Below, one piece after another: positions 24,803 to 33,426 of a stretch of DNA of 64,000 bases (its first letter is position 1; the number at the start of each line of letters is the position of its first letter). The stretch covers positions 62,001 through 126,000 of the forward strand of contig CAYGOV010000012.1 in the NCBI GenBank assembly GCA_964351625.1, in the 5' to 3' direction. A program made the position numbers and the translations under genes. This DNA is from Marinoscillum sp964351625. Lineage in GTDB: Bacteria > Bacteroidota > Bacteroidia > Cytophagales > Cyclobacteriaceae. Below the pieces are notes generated by a model. It did no database searches. It saw only the letters and a program-made list of their open reading frames with translations, and was not told the origin of the DNA.

Positions 24803-25971
24803 GTGTTCAATTGTACTTGAGTGGATCTTCGTACTATTAGAAATCCAAATGCGACTAGACAAAAAGCCCCTGCTATTCCGAATATCACAGGAAATCGCTC
24901 ATCAATTCCGCGATACGTAAATCCTGAGATTAGTGCTCCCAAACCAATACCTACCTCCAGAAATATAAAAAGTGTGGAAATACCCTTTCCCCTAGATAAT
25001 TCTGGGCTCAAATCAATGGTCCAAGCAAATAAAGTAGGTGAATTAAGACCATAGCCTAGACCGAAGCAAAATGCACCCACAAAAAACTGGGTGACAGTTG
25101 TAGAAAATCCAATGATTAACATACTCACAAAGAGTATAAGCGTACTCACTTTCAAGACTATGGTTCTTCCAAAACGATCTGACATTTGCCCTCCAATTAT
25201 CCTCACAATCAATGAAGAGCTTGTAAACATCACAAAGAATAACCCACGATTTTCAATGCCTAAAAAATCACCAAAATCTGGGGCAAGTGTTACTACTGTT
25301 CCAAAAGCGAGGGTAGTAAGCACCATCACTATCGCAGGGGCAAATACTAGAGGCTCGAAAATATCACTGCGCTTTATCTTAAGCATGCTTTTTCTGAATC
25401 TACTCCTATCAACTAGCGTCTCTTTCATTCCCGCTAGGATAGCAACAGATGCAAATGCGAAAATCGAGCTTAAGTAAAAGAGGGTATTCATCCCAAATTC
25501 TAAAAATACCCAGCTCCCCACTGCCGGCCCAGAAGCCATTCCTATTGAACCAAAAAAGCTTAAAATCCCCAATGCCTCACCGCGCTTGTCATTAGCAACT
25601 ATATCTGCAACGTATGCAGAAGTCCCAGTCGGTTTGAACCCAGTAGAAAATCCGTGAAAAAGTCGAATGGCTAAAAAACCAAAAACGGAAGTGGCAAGTG
25701 GATAACACAAAGCAGCCAAGCCACTTACAATAGCACCTATCAGCATGACGGGGATTCTTCCCCATTTATCCGTGAGCTTGCCGCTGAATGGTCTTGAAAG
25801 ACCTGCTGTAAGTGTAAAAAGTGCGATAATAAGCCCCACATACTCCTCTCCTCCCATTCTCGATAGATAACCCGGAAGCTCCGGGATAATCATCGTAAAG
25901 GAGGAGAAGAATAAGTATGAACTAAGTGATAATAACCAGAAATTTTTGGAGTACTTCTTTAGCATTGTCAC
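24799..25971 (-). CDS. MFS transporter
   Basis: A 390-residue major facilitator with twelve hydrophobic segments. The family loop between helices 2 and 3 reads GKLTDKWGRIPVM (about residues 60-72), and an equivalent GGQMSDRFGRTIVL appears between helices 8 and 9. It resembles the drug-efflux subgroups, but the substrate cannot be read. It starts within the last codons of prfB (four-base ATGA overlap), so both genes are likely translated together. Its stop shares TTAA with the sensor kinase stop. Confidence 0.87.
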   Translation of the reverse strand: MTMLKKYSKNFWLLSLSSYLFFSSFTMIIPELPGYLSRMGGEEYVGLIIALFTLTAGLSRPFSGKLTDKWGRIPVMLIGAIVSGLAALCYPLATSVFGFLAIRLFHGFSTGFKPTGTSAYVADIVANDKRGEALGILSFFGSIGMASGPAVGSWVFLEFGMNTLFYLSSIFAFASVAILAGMKETLVDRSRFRKSMLKIKRSDIFEPLVFAPAIVMVLTTLAFGTVVTLAPDFGDFLGIENRGLFFVMFTSSSLIVRIIGGQMSDRFGRTIVLKVSTLILFVSMLIIGFSTTVTQFFVGAFCFGLGYGLNSPTLFAWTIDLSPELSRGKGISTLFIFLEVGIGLGALISGFTYRGIDERFPVIFGIAGAFCLVAFGFLIVRRSTQVQLNT

Positions 25972-27051
25972 CCTTGACCATGCAATAAAAAGGCTTTGAT
26001 ATAGTCCATCAAATCACCATCCAAGACATTTTGAACATCTGTACGTTCGAAACCTGTACGCGCGTCTTTGATCAGTTTGTAAGGGTGAAGCACATAATTT
26101 CGGATTTGTGATCCAAAGTCTATCTTCATTTTTCCTGCTTCCACTTTATCCCGTTCAGCATTTTGCTTTTCAATCTCACGCTGATAAAGCTGCGACTTCA
26201 GCATCTGCATCGCACGTTCCCTGTTGGCAAGCTGCGATCTGTCTACTTGACAAATCACAACGATACCCGTCGGTTTGTGCGTGATCTGAACTTTGGTTTC
26301 TACCTTGTTTACATTCTGACCTCCTGCTCCTCCAGATCTTGAAGTATGCAGCTCAATGTCATTAGGATGAATCTCTATTTCTATAGAATCATCCACGACG
26401 GGGTAGACATATACAGAGGCAAAAGAAGTATGCCGCCTTCCTCCACTATCAAATGGTGAAATACGAACCAGCCTATGAACTCCGTTTTCGGATTTTAAAT
26501 AACCATAAGCAAGCGGTCCCTCAAACTCCAATGTTACGGATTTTACACCGGCCACATCTCCCGCTTGGAAATCAACTTCACGTACTTTGTAACCATTGGC
26601 TTCTCCCCACATGATATACATACGCATGAGTATTCCTGCCCAATCGTTGCTTTCTGTGCCACCAGCACCCGGTGTGATCTGTAACATAGCCGAGAGTTGG
26701 TCTTCCTCTCCTGAAAGCATTTTCTTAAACTCAAGAGCTTCTACTTCATCAAAAGCAATTTTGTAGGCTTTGTTAACATCATCTTCAGTGCCTTCTCCTT
26801 CATTGAGAAATTCCTGCAAGGTTTCTGCTTCTTCAATAGCTGCGGTTACTTTTTCGAAATGATCTGTCCAGCTTTTCTTGGATCGAATGTCCTTCAATGT
26901 GATTTCAGCTTGTTCTGGATCATTCCAAAACTCAGGCTGAGCTGTCACCAATTCCTCCTCCTCTATTTCTTTCTTTTTGGTATCATAGTCAAAGATACCT
27001 CCTCAAGGCCAAAATACGAGCCTTCAAGTCTTTCAACTGATCTGTAGTCAT
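25968..27051 (-). CDS. prfB: Peptide chain release factor 2 (programmed +1 frameshift)
   Basis: RF2 recognises UGA and UAA and releases the finished peptide. The gene is split across two frames. A 20-codon frame starts at ATG 27051 and stops at in-frame TGA 26989-26991. Slipping one base forward at CTT-TGA-C joins it to the frame ending at 25968, giving 360 residues, as expected for RF2. The second frame carries the codon-specificity motif SPF (RISPFDSGGRR), marking it as RF2, and the catalytic SGGAGGQNVNKVETKV. Internal starts in the second frame such as 26951 would cut off the N-terminal helices. Its stop overlaps the MFS start by four bases. A TAAATTCG promoter box lies at 27085-27092. Confidence 0.93.
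26988..27006 (-). other. prfB programmed +1 frameshift site
   Basis: Reading on the minus strand: TTG AGG AGG TAT CTT TGA C. The Shine-Dalgarno-like AGGAGG stands three codons before the shift codon, as in E. coli (AGG GGG TAT CTT TGA C). CTT slips to TTT when RF2 is scarce and UGA termination is slow, giving autoregulation of RF2. Confidence 0.93.
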
Positions 27052-27084
27052 GTTGTAGATTTAGTGTTGTCGAATATTCGAGTG

Positions 27085-27092
27085 CGAATTTA
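27085..27092 (-). promoter_or_regulatory. Possible prfB promoter -7 element TAAATTCG
   Basis: TAAATTCG on the minus strand is the same -7 variant as in front of rpoD and yicC. It lies 33 bases before the prfB ATG. No clear -33 TTTG is present. Confidence 0.35.
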
Positions 27093-27155
27093 TAAAGAAT
27101 TGGTGGCGACTACACTTAAGCTTTAATAAAGATTTTTGATTTAAAAAAAGCGAAA

Positions 27156-27614
27156 TCACCAAGTGGTGCTTTGCATACTATGCGCCGCTCTCATGACGTC
27201 CTTTTGAGAAATCTGGCCGATCAGCTTACCCATATTTACAACAGGAAAACGTCTAATTCGTCGCATTAAAAACATGTCCGCAGCTTCAAAAATATTCATG
27301 TCTGGTGAAATACTTATGACATTTGGAGTCATGTGGTCTGCTACCACGCCATTCAAGTTTGGCATATTGTTGTATTTCCCTTTAACCACCTGCTTCATAC
27401 AATCACCCTCAGAAATAACTCCAACCAATTCGCCAGCCTCATTTACGACTGGGCCACCAGAAATCTTATTCTTGAGGAGAATATTGATCACTTCATCCAT
27501 GTGTTGGTCAGGTCTGAAAGTGATAAGCTTGGTGGACATATAATCCGACACACTGATTTTCTGTGAAACTGGGGCAGGCTTTGCCATTTGAACGCCTCGA
27601 TAGCTCTTTACCAT
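27156..27614 (-). CDS. CBS-domain pair protein
   Basis: A 152-residue cytosolic protein consisting of two CBS domains (about residues 22-80 and 88-145), the paired module that senses adenine nucleotides or S-adenosylmethionine. The repeats show DYMSTKLITFRPDQHMDEVINILLKN and DHMTPNVISISPDMNIFEAADMFL. No catalytic domain is attached, and the ligand and partner are unknown. An alternative ATG nine codons downstream (27587) is possible. It stands alone, upstream of no close same-strand gene. Confidence 0.87.
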   Translation of the reverse strand: MVKSYRGVQMAKPAPVSQKISVSDYMSTKLITFRPDQHMDEVINILLKNKISGGPVVNEAGELVGVISEGDCMKQVVKGKYNNMPNLNGVVADHMTPNVISISPDMNIFEAADMFLMRRIRRFPVVNMGKLIGQISQKDVMRAAHSMQSTTW

Positions 27615-27726
27615 AGTCTGTATCTTTTTAATGTAGCCTAATAATATACGGCTAAATCCAAGATATTCCTAATTAAACCACCTTAAAATGATTCATATCA
27701 AGTGATTCAGCAATTTTATAGGTAAA

Positions 27727-28740
27727 CTAATCTAAAAGCGCTTTCAATAAAAAAACAGAGTTAGATGCTTCTTCTTTGAGTCTATGTGATTCAAGAACTG
27801 TGGTACCAAAAGTCTCACAGACCAATCCGCCAGCGATATTCGAAAGCTCCGCTGCAAATCCTGAGGAAGTCCCGAGAGCAAGACATAATGCCCCAACTGC
27901 AAATACTGTATCTCCCGCACCAGAAACGTCCAAAACCTTTCTTGGATGTGCAGGGAGTATTCCTTCATTAGATTGATCAGAGTAAAACATGCCATCTCCA
28001 GACAGTGAAACTTGCATCTTACCTATTGATTGTTCTTGAAGGTATTTTCTAGCAGTTTCATTAAGTACTGCGCTACTTGGTTGATCAATATCCAACTCAA
28101 ATGCACTGACAAACTCCACAAAATTGGGTTTGATCAAATCGACATTTTGATAAACCCAAAAGTTTTTGAATTTTGGATCAACGGCCACTTTTACTTTATG
28201 ACTTTTCGCTATTGCTATGAGCGAAGGGATGTTTTTAGCATAAAGGCAGCCTTTGTCATAATCTTGAAATAGCACTAAATCGCTGCTTGAGATCTCAGTT
28301 GACAAAAGATATTGCAATTCTTCATTTTGAGCTTGACTCAAGTCAAAATCATCTTCAGTATCAACGCGTAAAACTTGGGTGGAATCATCATAAAAGCGCG
28401 CTTTGACAGTGGTCTTCCTTTCATAACATTCGATGAGCCCTTCAGTACTCAATCCAGCAGCCTCCATAAGACTCACCAATTGTTGACCAGCATAATCCAT
28501 CCCAATCGGTGAGATCAAATACGGAATGCCTCCTAAAGCTTGGATATTTGCCGCCACATTTGCTGCTCCACCCAATCGTCTTTCTGTCCTAATTTGATTC
28601 AAAATTGGAGTAGAAGAATTTTCAGGGGACATGCGAGACACGGTTCCATTATGAAATTCGTCAAGCATGACATCTCCAATGATGATGACTTTTAGCCCTT
28701 TAAAAGCATCAAAAATATCATCAATGGAGCGAAAAGTCAT
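27727..28740 (-). CDS. PfkB-family carbohydrate kinase, HldE kinase-domain-like
   Basis: A 337-residue PfkB/ribokinase-fold enzyme. The N-terminal GDVMLDEFHNGTVSRMSPENS stretch and RRLGGAANVAANIQALGG match the D-glycero-D-manno-heptose-7-phosphate kinase (HldE N-terminal half, RfaE1). The anion-hole motif is DVSGAGDTVFAVGALCLALG (about residues 270-289). No nucleotidyltransferase half is fused, and no other LPS heptose gene is nearby, so the sugar substrate is uncertain. The ATG overlaps the stop of the aminotransferase gene by one base (TAATG), indicating an operon. Confidence 0.85.
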   Translation of the reverse strand: MTFRSIDDIFDAFKGLKVIIIGDVMLDEFHNGTVSRMSPENSSTPILNQIRTERRLGGAANVAANIQALGGIPYLISPIGMDYAGQQLVSLMEAAGLSTEGLIECYERKTTVKARFYDDSTQVLRVDTEDDFDLSQAQNEELQYLLSTEISSSDLVLFQDYDKGCLYAKNIPSLIAIAKSHKVKVAVDPKFKNFWVYQNVDLIKPNFVEFVSAFELDIDQPSSAVLNETARKYLQEQSIGKMQVSLSGDGMFYSDQSNEGILPAHPRKVLDVSGAGDTVFAVGALCLALGTSSGFAAELSNIAGGLVCETFGTTVLESHRLKEEASNSVFLLKALLD

Positions 28741-29939
28741 TAAGAAAGTTTTGCAAAAGAGGAAGCCATTCTCTTCACGGCTTCTCTGAGATCCTCCTCA
28801 GAGGCAGCATAAGAAAGTCTCAAACACTCAGGGGCTCCAAATGCTCCACCTGTCACTACTGATACGAACGAATCAGCCAAGATGTAAAGGCTCAAGTCTT
28901 CAGCATCCTTAATGACTTCCCCTTCTGGAGTTTTCTTACCAAAATAGCTACTCACATTTGGAAAAAAATAGAAGGCTCCACCTGGCATATTTACTTTTAT
29001 ACCAGGGATTTCAGAAAGTAGCCCATGGACCAAATCTCTTCTTCTTCGGTATTCTACTACCATTTCTAAGGAAGGAGTGATATCTGTGGTAAGAGCAGTC
29101 AGTGCTGCACGTTGTGCAATGGAACAATTGGCCGAGGTAATCTGGCCTTGCATTTTGTTTGAAGCTTTTGCTAACCAAAGTGGTGCGCCAATATAGCCTA
29201 CTCTCCAGCCAGTCATCGCAAAACCTTTCGCAAAGCCATTGATAGTAACCGTACGGTCAATCATGCCTGGTAAAGAACCAATACTTATATGCTTATCCCC
29301 ATAGTTGATCAATTCGTAAATTTCATCTGAAAGCACTACGATATTAGGGTGATCATTAAGCACGGTTGAAATAGCTTCTAGTTCCTCTTTTGAGAATACA
29401 GATCCTGTTGGGTTACAAGGCGATGAAAAAATGATCGCTTTGGTTTTGGAAGTAATTGCTGCTTTTAGTTGTGCTGCAGAGGCTTTGAAATCATTTTCAA
29501 GATCACCATCTATGAATACACACGTGCCTTCAGCTAGTTCTACCAATGCACTATAGCTAACCCAGTATGGTGAGAAAATAATCACTTCATCTCCCGGATC
29601 AAGAATAGCCAAGAACACATTGGCGATAGATTGTTTAGCACCATTTGAAACCACTATCTGCTCAGCAGAATAATCAAGATTATTGTCCTTTTTGAATTTT
29701 GCGCTAATTGCTTCACGCAAATCGAGGTATCCATTCACAGGAGGATAAGCGAAATACTTTCCTTCATCAATAGCTGCTTTTGCACCTTCCTGTATGTGCT
29801 TTGGGGTTTTAAAATCAGGCTCACCTAAACTTAAACTAATTACATCCACACCCTTTTGCTTCAATTCACGTGCTTTTGCAGCCATTGCTAGGGTGGCGGA
29901 TTCCGCCATGTTTTTGATTCTTTCTGATCTTAAATCCAT
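28740..29939 (-). CDS. Pyridoxal-phosphate aminotransferase, aspartate aminotransferase I-beta type
   Basis: A 399-residue class I/II aminotransferase. The PLP Lys lies in TINGFAKGFAMTGWRVGY (about residues 237-254), preceded by the SSPCNPTGSV (about 171-180) and SDEIYELINY segments. LRLSYAASEEDL near the C terminus provides the carboxylate-binding Arg. The sequence matches the AspC/AspAT-1b group. The PLP segment has GFAKGF where most members have SFSKTF. It is transcribed from a clear promoter and followed by the HldE-like kinase. Confidence 0.9.
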   Translation of the reverse strand: MDLRSERIKNMAESATLAMAAKARELKQKGVDVISLSLGEPDFKTPKHIQEGAKAAIDEGKYFAYPPVNGYLDLREAISAKFKKDNNLDYSAEQIVVSNGAKQSIANVFLAILDPGDEVIIFSPYWVSYSALVELAEGTCVFIDGDLENDFKASAAQLKAAITSKTKAIIFSSPCNPTGSVFSKEELEAISTVLNDHPNIVVLSDEIYELINYGDKHISIGSLPGMIDRTVTINGFAKGFAMTGWRVGYIGAPLWLAKASNKMQGQITSANCSIAQRAALTALTTDITPSLEMVVEYRRRRDLVHGLLSEIPGIKVNMPGGAFYFFPNVSSYFGKKTPEGEVIKDAEDLSLYILADSFVSVVTGGAFGAPECLRLSYAASEEDLREAVKRMASSFAKLS

Positions 29940-29961
29940 TATATTTAATTGTTTTGAGGTG

Positions 29962-29992
29962 CAAAATTAATTAAATCAATCCCATCGACAAA
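29962..29992 (-). promoter_or_regulatory. Aminotransferase-kinase promoter, TTTG-N19-TAATTTTG
   Basis: TTTG at 29989-29992 and TAATTTTG at 29962-29969 on the minus strand match the Bacteroidota -33/-7 consensus perfectly with 19 bases between. The -7 box lies 22 bases before the aminotransferase ATG. The -33 box touches the first base of the divergent porin gene. Confidence 0.65.
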
Positions 29993-31053
29993 TGGCAAAA
30001 ACTATCTATTTAATATTTATTGCATTGATTTTTTCAAAATTTTGCAATGGTCAGGACTCGTTATCCAAAATTGAATTTGGCGCCTATCTAGATGGCTACT
30101 ATACTTATGACTTTAGCAAACCGACAAATCATCAACGGCTATACGTCACGCAATATGATCAGCACAATACTTTCGCCATCAATCATGCTTGGATAAGCGG
30201 TTCGTACAATGGTGAATCTGTCAGAAGTGTGATTGCAATGCAATTAGGCTCTTTTCCACTGCGCAACCAAGGTGGAGAGCCTGAAGTATATCAGCATCTT
30301 ATCTATAAAGCCTATGCAGGCCTGAAAATTACCAAAAATAGCTGGTTAGATTTTGGCGTATTTGAGGGACACTTTGGGTATGAAAGTGCACTATCCATAG
30401 ACAGAGCTCTCCTTTCACCTGCTTTAAGCACAGAATATACACCCTACTATCAGACTGGTATTAGATATGGTCATGAAATTGACGACAAGACGAAAATCAC
30501 TTTCGTGCTTCTCAATGGATGGCAGTCCATAGCTGAAACAAATGATCAAAAATCATTTGGTATGGCAATTTCACACCAATTAATGCCTTGGCTGAACATT
30601 GCATACGGTAATTACTTTGGAAATGAATCCACTGATAGCAATGATCAAAATCGTTCCCATCACAACTTCGTGGCTCAAATAAACCCTATCAATCAACTGG
30701 AAATGGCACTTCAGGCTGACTTTACAAATCAGGAAAACACAGTAAATAATCAAGAACTCAAAACAAGAATGTTCACTTTGGTTTCATCATATCACCTCAG
30801 CGATAAGTGGGCAATCGCAGGAAGATATGAAAATGCTTCTGACAAAGATGGTCTGCTAATTGAAGGAGTTGTAGGTTCAATAAACATGTCAGTAATAAGT
30901 TTTGCACTAAATCATACTCCGGTTAAAAACACCTCTTTAAAAATTGAGGTTAAGGCCTACAAGGATGAACTCCGTAATTTTGTTGGGGAGAGAGGATCTG
31001 GTACGGGTGCATTGGTATTGAGCGCTGGACTCGCTCATAAACTTGGGCAATAA
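29992..31053 (+). CDS. Outer-membrane beta-barrel porin-like protein (BBP2/OmpL type)
   Basis: A 353-residue exported protein. A signal peptide (about residues 1-20, ending CNGQ) precedes alternating strands rich in aromatic residues: GAYLDGYYTYDF, AINHAWISGSY, LDFGVFEGHFGYES and NHTPVKNTSLKIEVKAY. These match the beta-barrel-porin-2 (OmpL-like) family. The stretch that opens with GAYLDGYYTYDFSKPTN is characteristic of the group. Its cargo is unknown. It is followed directly by a hairpin terminator shared with rpoD. Confidence 0.82.
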   Translation: MAKTIYLIFIALIFSKFCNGQDSLSKIEFGAYLDGYYTYDFSKPTNHQRLYVTQYDQHNTFAINHAWISGSYNGESVRSVIAMQLGSFPLRNQGGEPEVYQHLIYKAYAGLKITKNSWLDFGVFEGHFGYESALSIDRALLSPALSTEYTPYYQTGIRYGHEIDDKTKITFVLLNGWQSIAETNDQKSFGMAISHQLMPWLNIAYGNYFGNESTDSNDQNRSHHNFVAQINPINQLEMALQADFTNQENTVNNQELKTRMFTLVSSYHLSDKWAIAGRYENASDKDGLLIEGVVGSINMSVISFALNHTPVKNTSLKIEVKAYKDELRNFVGERGSGTGALVLSAGLAHKLGQ

Positions 31054-31054
31054 A

Positions 31055-31080
31055 AAACCCCAAGCTTTCGCTAGGGGTTT
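31055..31080. terminator. Bidirectional terminator between the porin gene and rpoD
   Basis: AAACCCC (31055-31061) pairs with GGGGTTT (31074-31080), with an inner AGC/GCT pairing after one mismatch and a TTTC loop. The A-rich left and T-rich right sides suit termination in both directions. It starts two bases after the porin stop. Confidence 0.75.
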
Positions 31081-31102
31081 CTCTATCATTTTAAATCAAC
31101 TA

Positions 31103-31975
31103 TTAATTAGCTACGAATTCTTTTAACCTTCTATTTTTACTTGGCTCACGAAGCTTCTGAAGTGCCTTCTCCCTGATCTGACGTACACGCTCTCTTGTCA
31201 GTCCCATAGCATCACCTATTTCCTCAAGAGTATAAGGGTTGTCATGTCCGATCCCGAAGCTCATCATGATTACTTCGCGCTCACGAGCAGTCAAAGTAGA
31301 CAAAGCTCTCAATGTCTCAACTTTTAATGAATCGTTGAATACCAACTCTCCATCTGTAGGAGCAGTCATTTGGTTTTCCAATACATCCAAAAGTGAACCT
31401 GACTCATCTTCACCAAAAGGAGCATCCATAGACATTTGCTTCACCTCAGCTCCAAGTGTGTTTCTCACTTCGCTAGGCTTCATGTCCAATACTTCAGCTA
31501 ATTCTTCCTCAGTTGGCTCACGCTCAAACTGCTGCTCTAGCTCAGCGTATGCTCTTCTGATCTGGTTAATTGCACCAGATTTGTTCATTGGCAATCTCAC
31601 GATACGTGATTGCTCTGCCAATGCTTGCATGATAGATTGTCTAATCCACCACACTGCGTAAGAGATGAATTTGAAACCTTTAGTTTCATCAAATTTCTTA
31701 GCCGCTTTGATCAATCCAAGGTTCCCCTCGTTGATCAAGTCATTCAATGGCAAACTTCTATTTTGATATTGTTTTGCAACAGATACAACAAATCGCAAGT
31801 TAGCTTTCACCAATTTCTCTAAAGCCAGTTCATCACCTTCACGGATTCTTTTGGCCAAAGTCACCTCCTCGTCTGGAGTAATCATAGGCACGTTACTTAC
31901 TTCTGTAAAGTACTTTTCCAGGGTGTGACTTTCCCGTCTGTTGGTGATCGATTGCGTAATCTTGAGTTGTCTCAT
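31103..31975 (-). CDS. rpoD: Primary RNA polymerase sigma factor (RpoD/SigA)
   Basis: Housekeeping sigma factor of 290 residues. It lacks region 1.1 and the large non-conserved insert of E. coli sigma-70, normal for Bacteroidota. Region 1.2 begins near SHTLEKYFTEVSNVP. Region 2 holds NLRFVVSVAKQYQNRSLPLNDLINEGNLGLIKAAKKFD and WWIRQSIMQAL. Region 3 has NQIRRAY. Region 4 contains REREVIMMSFGIGHDNPYTLEEIG and the DNA-reading helix TRERVRQIREKALQKL. Its own promoter, TTTG-N20-TAAATTCG, lies about 80 bases upstream. Confidence 0.97.
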   Translation of the reverse strand: MRQLKITQSITNRRESHTLEKYFTEVSNVPMITPDEEVTLAKRIREGDELALEKLVKANLRFVVSVAKQYQNRSLPLNDLINEGNLGLIKAAKKFDETKGFKFISYAVWWIRQSIMQALAEQSRIVRLPMNKSGAINQIRRAYAELEQQFEREPTEEELAEVLDMKPSEVRNTLGAEVKQMSMDAPFGEDESGSLLDVLENQMTAPTDGELVFNDSLKVETLRALSTLTAREREVIMMSFGIGHDNPYTLEEIGDAMGLTRERVRQIREKALQKLREPSKNRRLKEFVAN

Positions 31976-32056
31976 ATGGTGCTATAATGTTTTAGGGTGA
32001 TAGTTTACTATCATTTTATTCCCGTTTCGCCCTACTTTTACAATAAAGACGAACCG

Positions 32057-32088
32057 CGAATTTACGAGTTTATTAGATACGTGTCAAA
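32057..32088 (-). promoter_or_regulatory. rpoD promoter, TTTG-N20-TAAATTCG
   Basis: On the minus strand TTTG (32085-32088) is followed by 20 bases and TAAATTCG (32057-32064). The transcript leader would be about 75 bases, longer than most in this window. Confidence 0.5.
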
Positions 32089-32183
32089 TACTTTCGTAAA
32101 AAGAATAATTCCTCATTATTAACCACGAATCATCACAATAGGTTTCAAATCTTTTGATGTCGATTTTCACGCCATATGTCAAT

Positions 32184-33389
32184 TCACCCTCTCGGCAGTG
32201 ATCGACTCACAATAAAAATACTAATAAGGGCTAAAAAGGTTGCCAGTATGAAAGGTGCACCTGGGAAATAAATGGCGTTTTCTGGGTTGGTAAAATATCT
32301 AAATATACCTGTCATCAGCAAAGGACCAACAATAGCTGTTAAGGTCATCACGCTAGTAATCCCACCCTGAAGCTCCCCTTGGGCATTCTTAGGTATCTGA
32401 CTAGACATGATCGACTGAAGCGATGGTCCAGACAAACCTCCAAAAGCATACGGTACGATTACCGCATATACCATCCAAGATTGAGTGACCAAGCCCATCA
32501 TCAATAAACCAAAAGCATTAAATGCGAATCCAGTATAAACAGCGTTTGTTTCGCCGATCCGCTTAACGATTGGGCCAACTAATGCCCCCTGTACAATTGA
32601 TACCATCACGCCCACAAAACCAAGTGATAGCCCAATCTCCAGCGATGACCACCCGAATTTTTCAATCGTGAAAAATGACCAATTGGAGTGGGTAGCATTT
32701 GCTGCCACGTAGATGACAAAAAGCGCCACTACTAGCCACACTATCTTTTGATGGCTCAAAATTCTTTTTAACGTACCGAATGGATTGGCTCTTTTCCATG
32801 AAAATGCTCGTCTGTCCTCATTATGAAGTGATTCCGGAACTACAAAAAAACCATAAGCGGCATTGAGCAGTGACAAAGCAGCTGCACCCATGAAGGGAAC
32901 TCGTGTTCCTAGTTCGCCCAGAAACCCACCTAATGTAGGTCCAACCACGAAACCCAGCCCGAAAGCTGCCCCTATCATTCCGAAGTTTTTAGCTCGATTG
33001 TCCGGTGTACTAATGTCAGCAATGTAAGCGTTGGCCACTGTGACACTCCCTCCACAAAGTCCAGAAATCATTCTGGCGACAAAAAGCCACACAAGTGTAG
33101 GCGCAAAAACAATCACGATATAGTCCAAACCCAACCCAACAAGTGAGGTAAGCAACAAAGGTCTTCGCCCATATTTGTCACTCAAACCTCCTAGTATAGG
33201 AGCTGCGAAAAACTGGACAATCGCATAAGTGGCGGCCAGTATACCGCCAAAAAGAGATGACTTGCTATTGTCAAAGCCTGTGAGCTCAGAAATCAAAGAA
33301 GGGACCACTGGAATGATCAACCCGATACCCAATATATCTATGAGCACTGTGATGAAAATAAAACCAATAGCTGCGTTACCGTGCTTCAT
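32184..33389 (-). CDS. MFS transporter, TCR/Tet-like
   Basis: A 401-residue major facilitator of about twelve helices with the tetracycline-efflux-type loop GGLSDKYGRRPLLL between helices 2 and 3 and the GFVVGPTLGGFLGELG motif in helix 5 (drug:H+ antiporter motif C region). Whether it exports a drug is unknown; TCR-like carriers are common and mostly uncharacterised. It lies between rpoD and a MATE transporter gene on the same strand. Confidence 0.87.
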   Translation of the reverse strand: MKHGNAAIGFIFITVLIDILGIGLIIPVVPSLISELTGFDNSKSSLFGGILAATYAIVQFFAAPILGGLSDKYGRRPLLLTSLVGLGLDYIVIVFAPTLVWLFVARMISGLCGGSVTVANAYIADISTPDNRAKNFGMIGAAFGLGFVVGPTLGGFLGELGTRVPFMGAAALSLLNAAYGFFVVPESLHNEDRRAFSWKRANPFGTLKRILSHQKIVWLVVALFVIYVAANATHSNWSFFTIEKFGWSSLEIGLSLGFVGVMVSIVQGALVGPIVKRIGETNAVYTGFAFNAFGLLMMGLVTQSWMVYAVIVPYAFGGLSGPSLQSIMSSQIPKNAQGELQGGITSVMTLTAIVGPLLMTGIFRYFTNPENAIYFPGAPFILATFLALISIFIVSRSLPRG

Positions 33390-33426
33390 GATTGGCGAAA
33401 GTAGGGGATTTCAACGTTTCTAAATG

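Noticed and set aside
25968..26951. A 327-residue prfB starting from an internal codon
   Set aside because: The 360-residue frameshifted product restores the RF2 N-terminal helices, and the shift site is classical.
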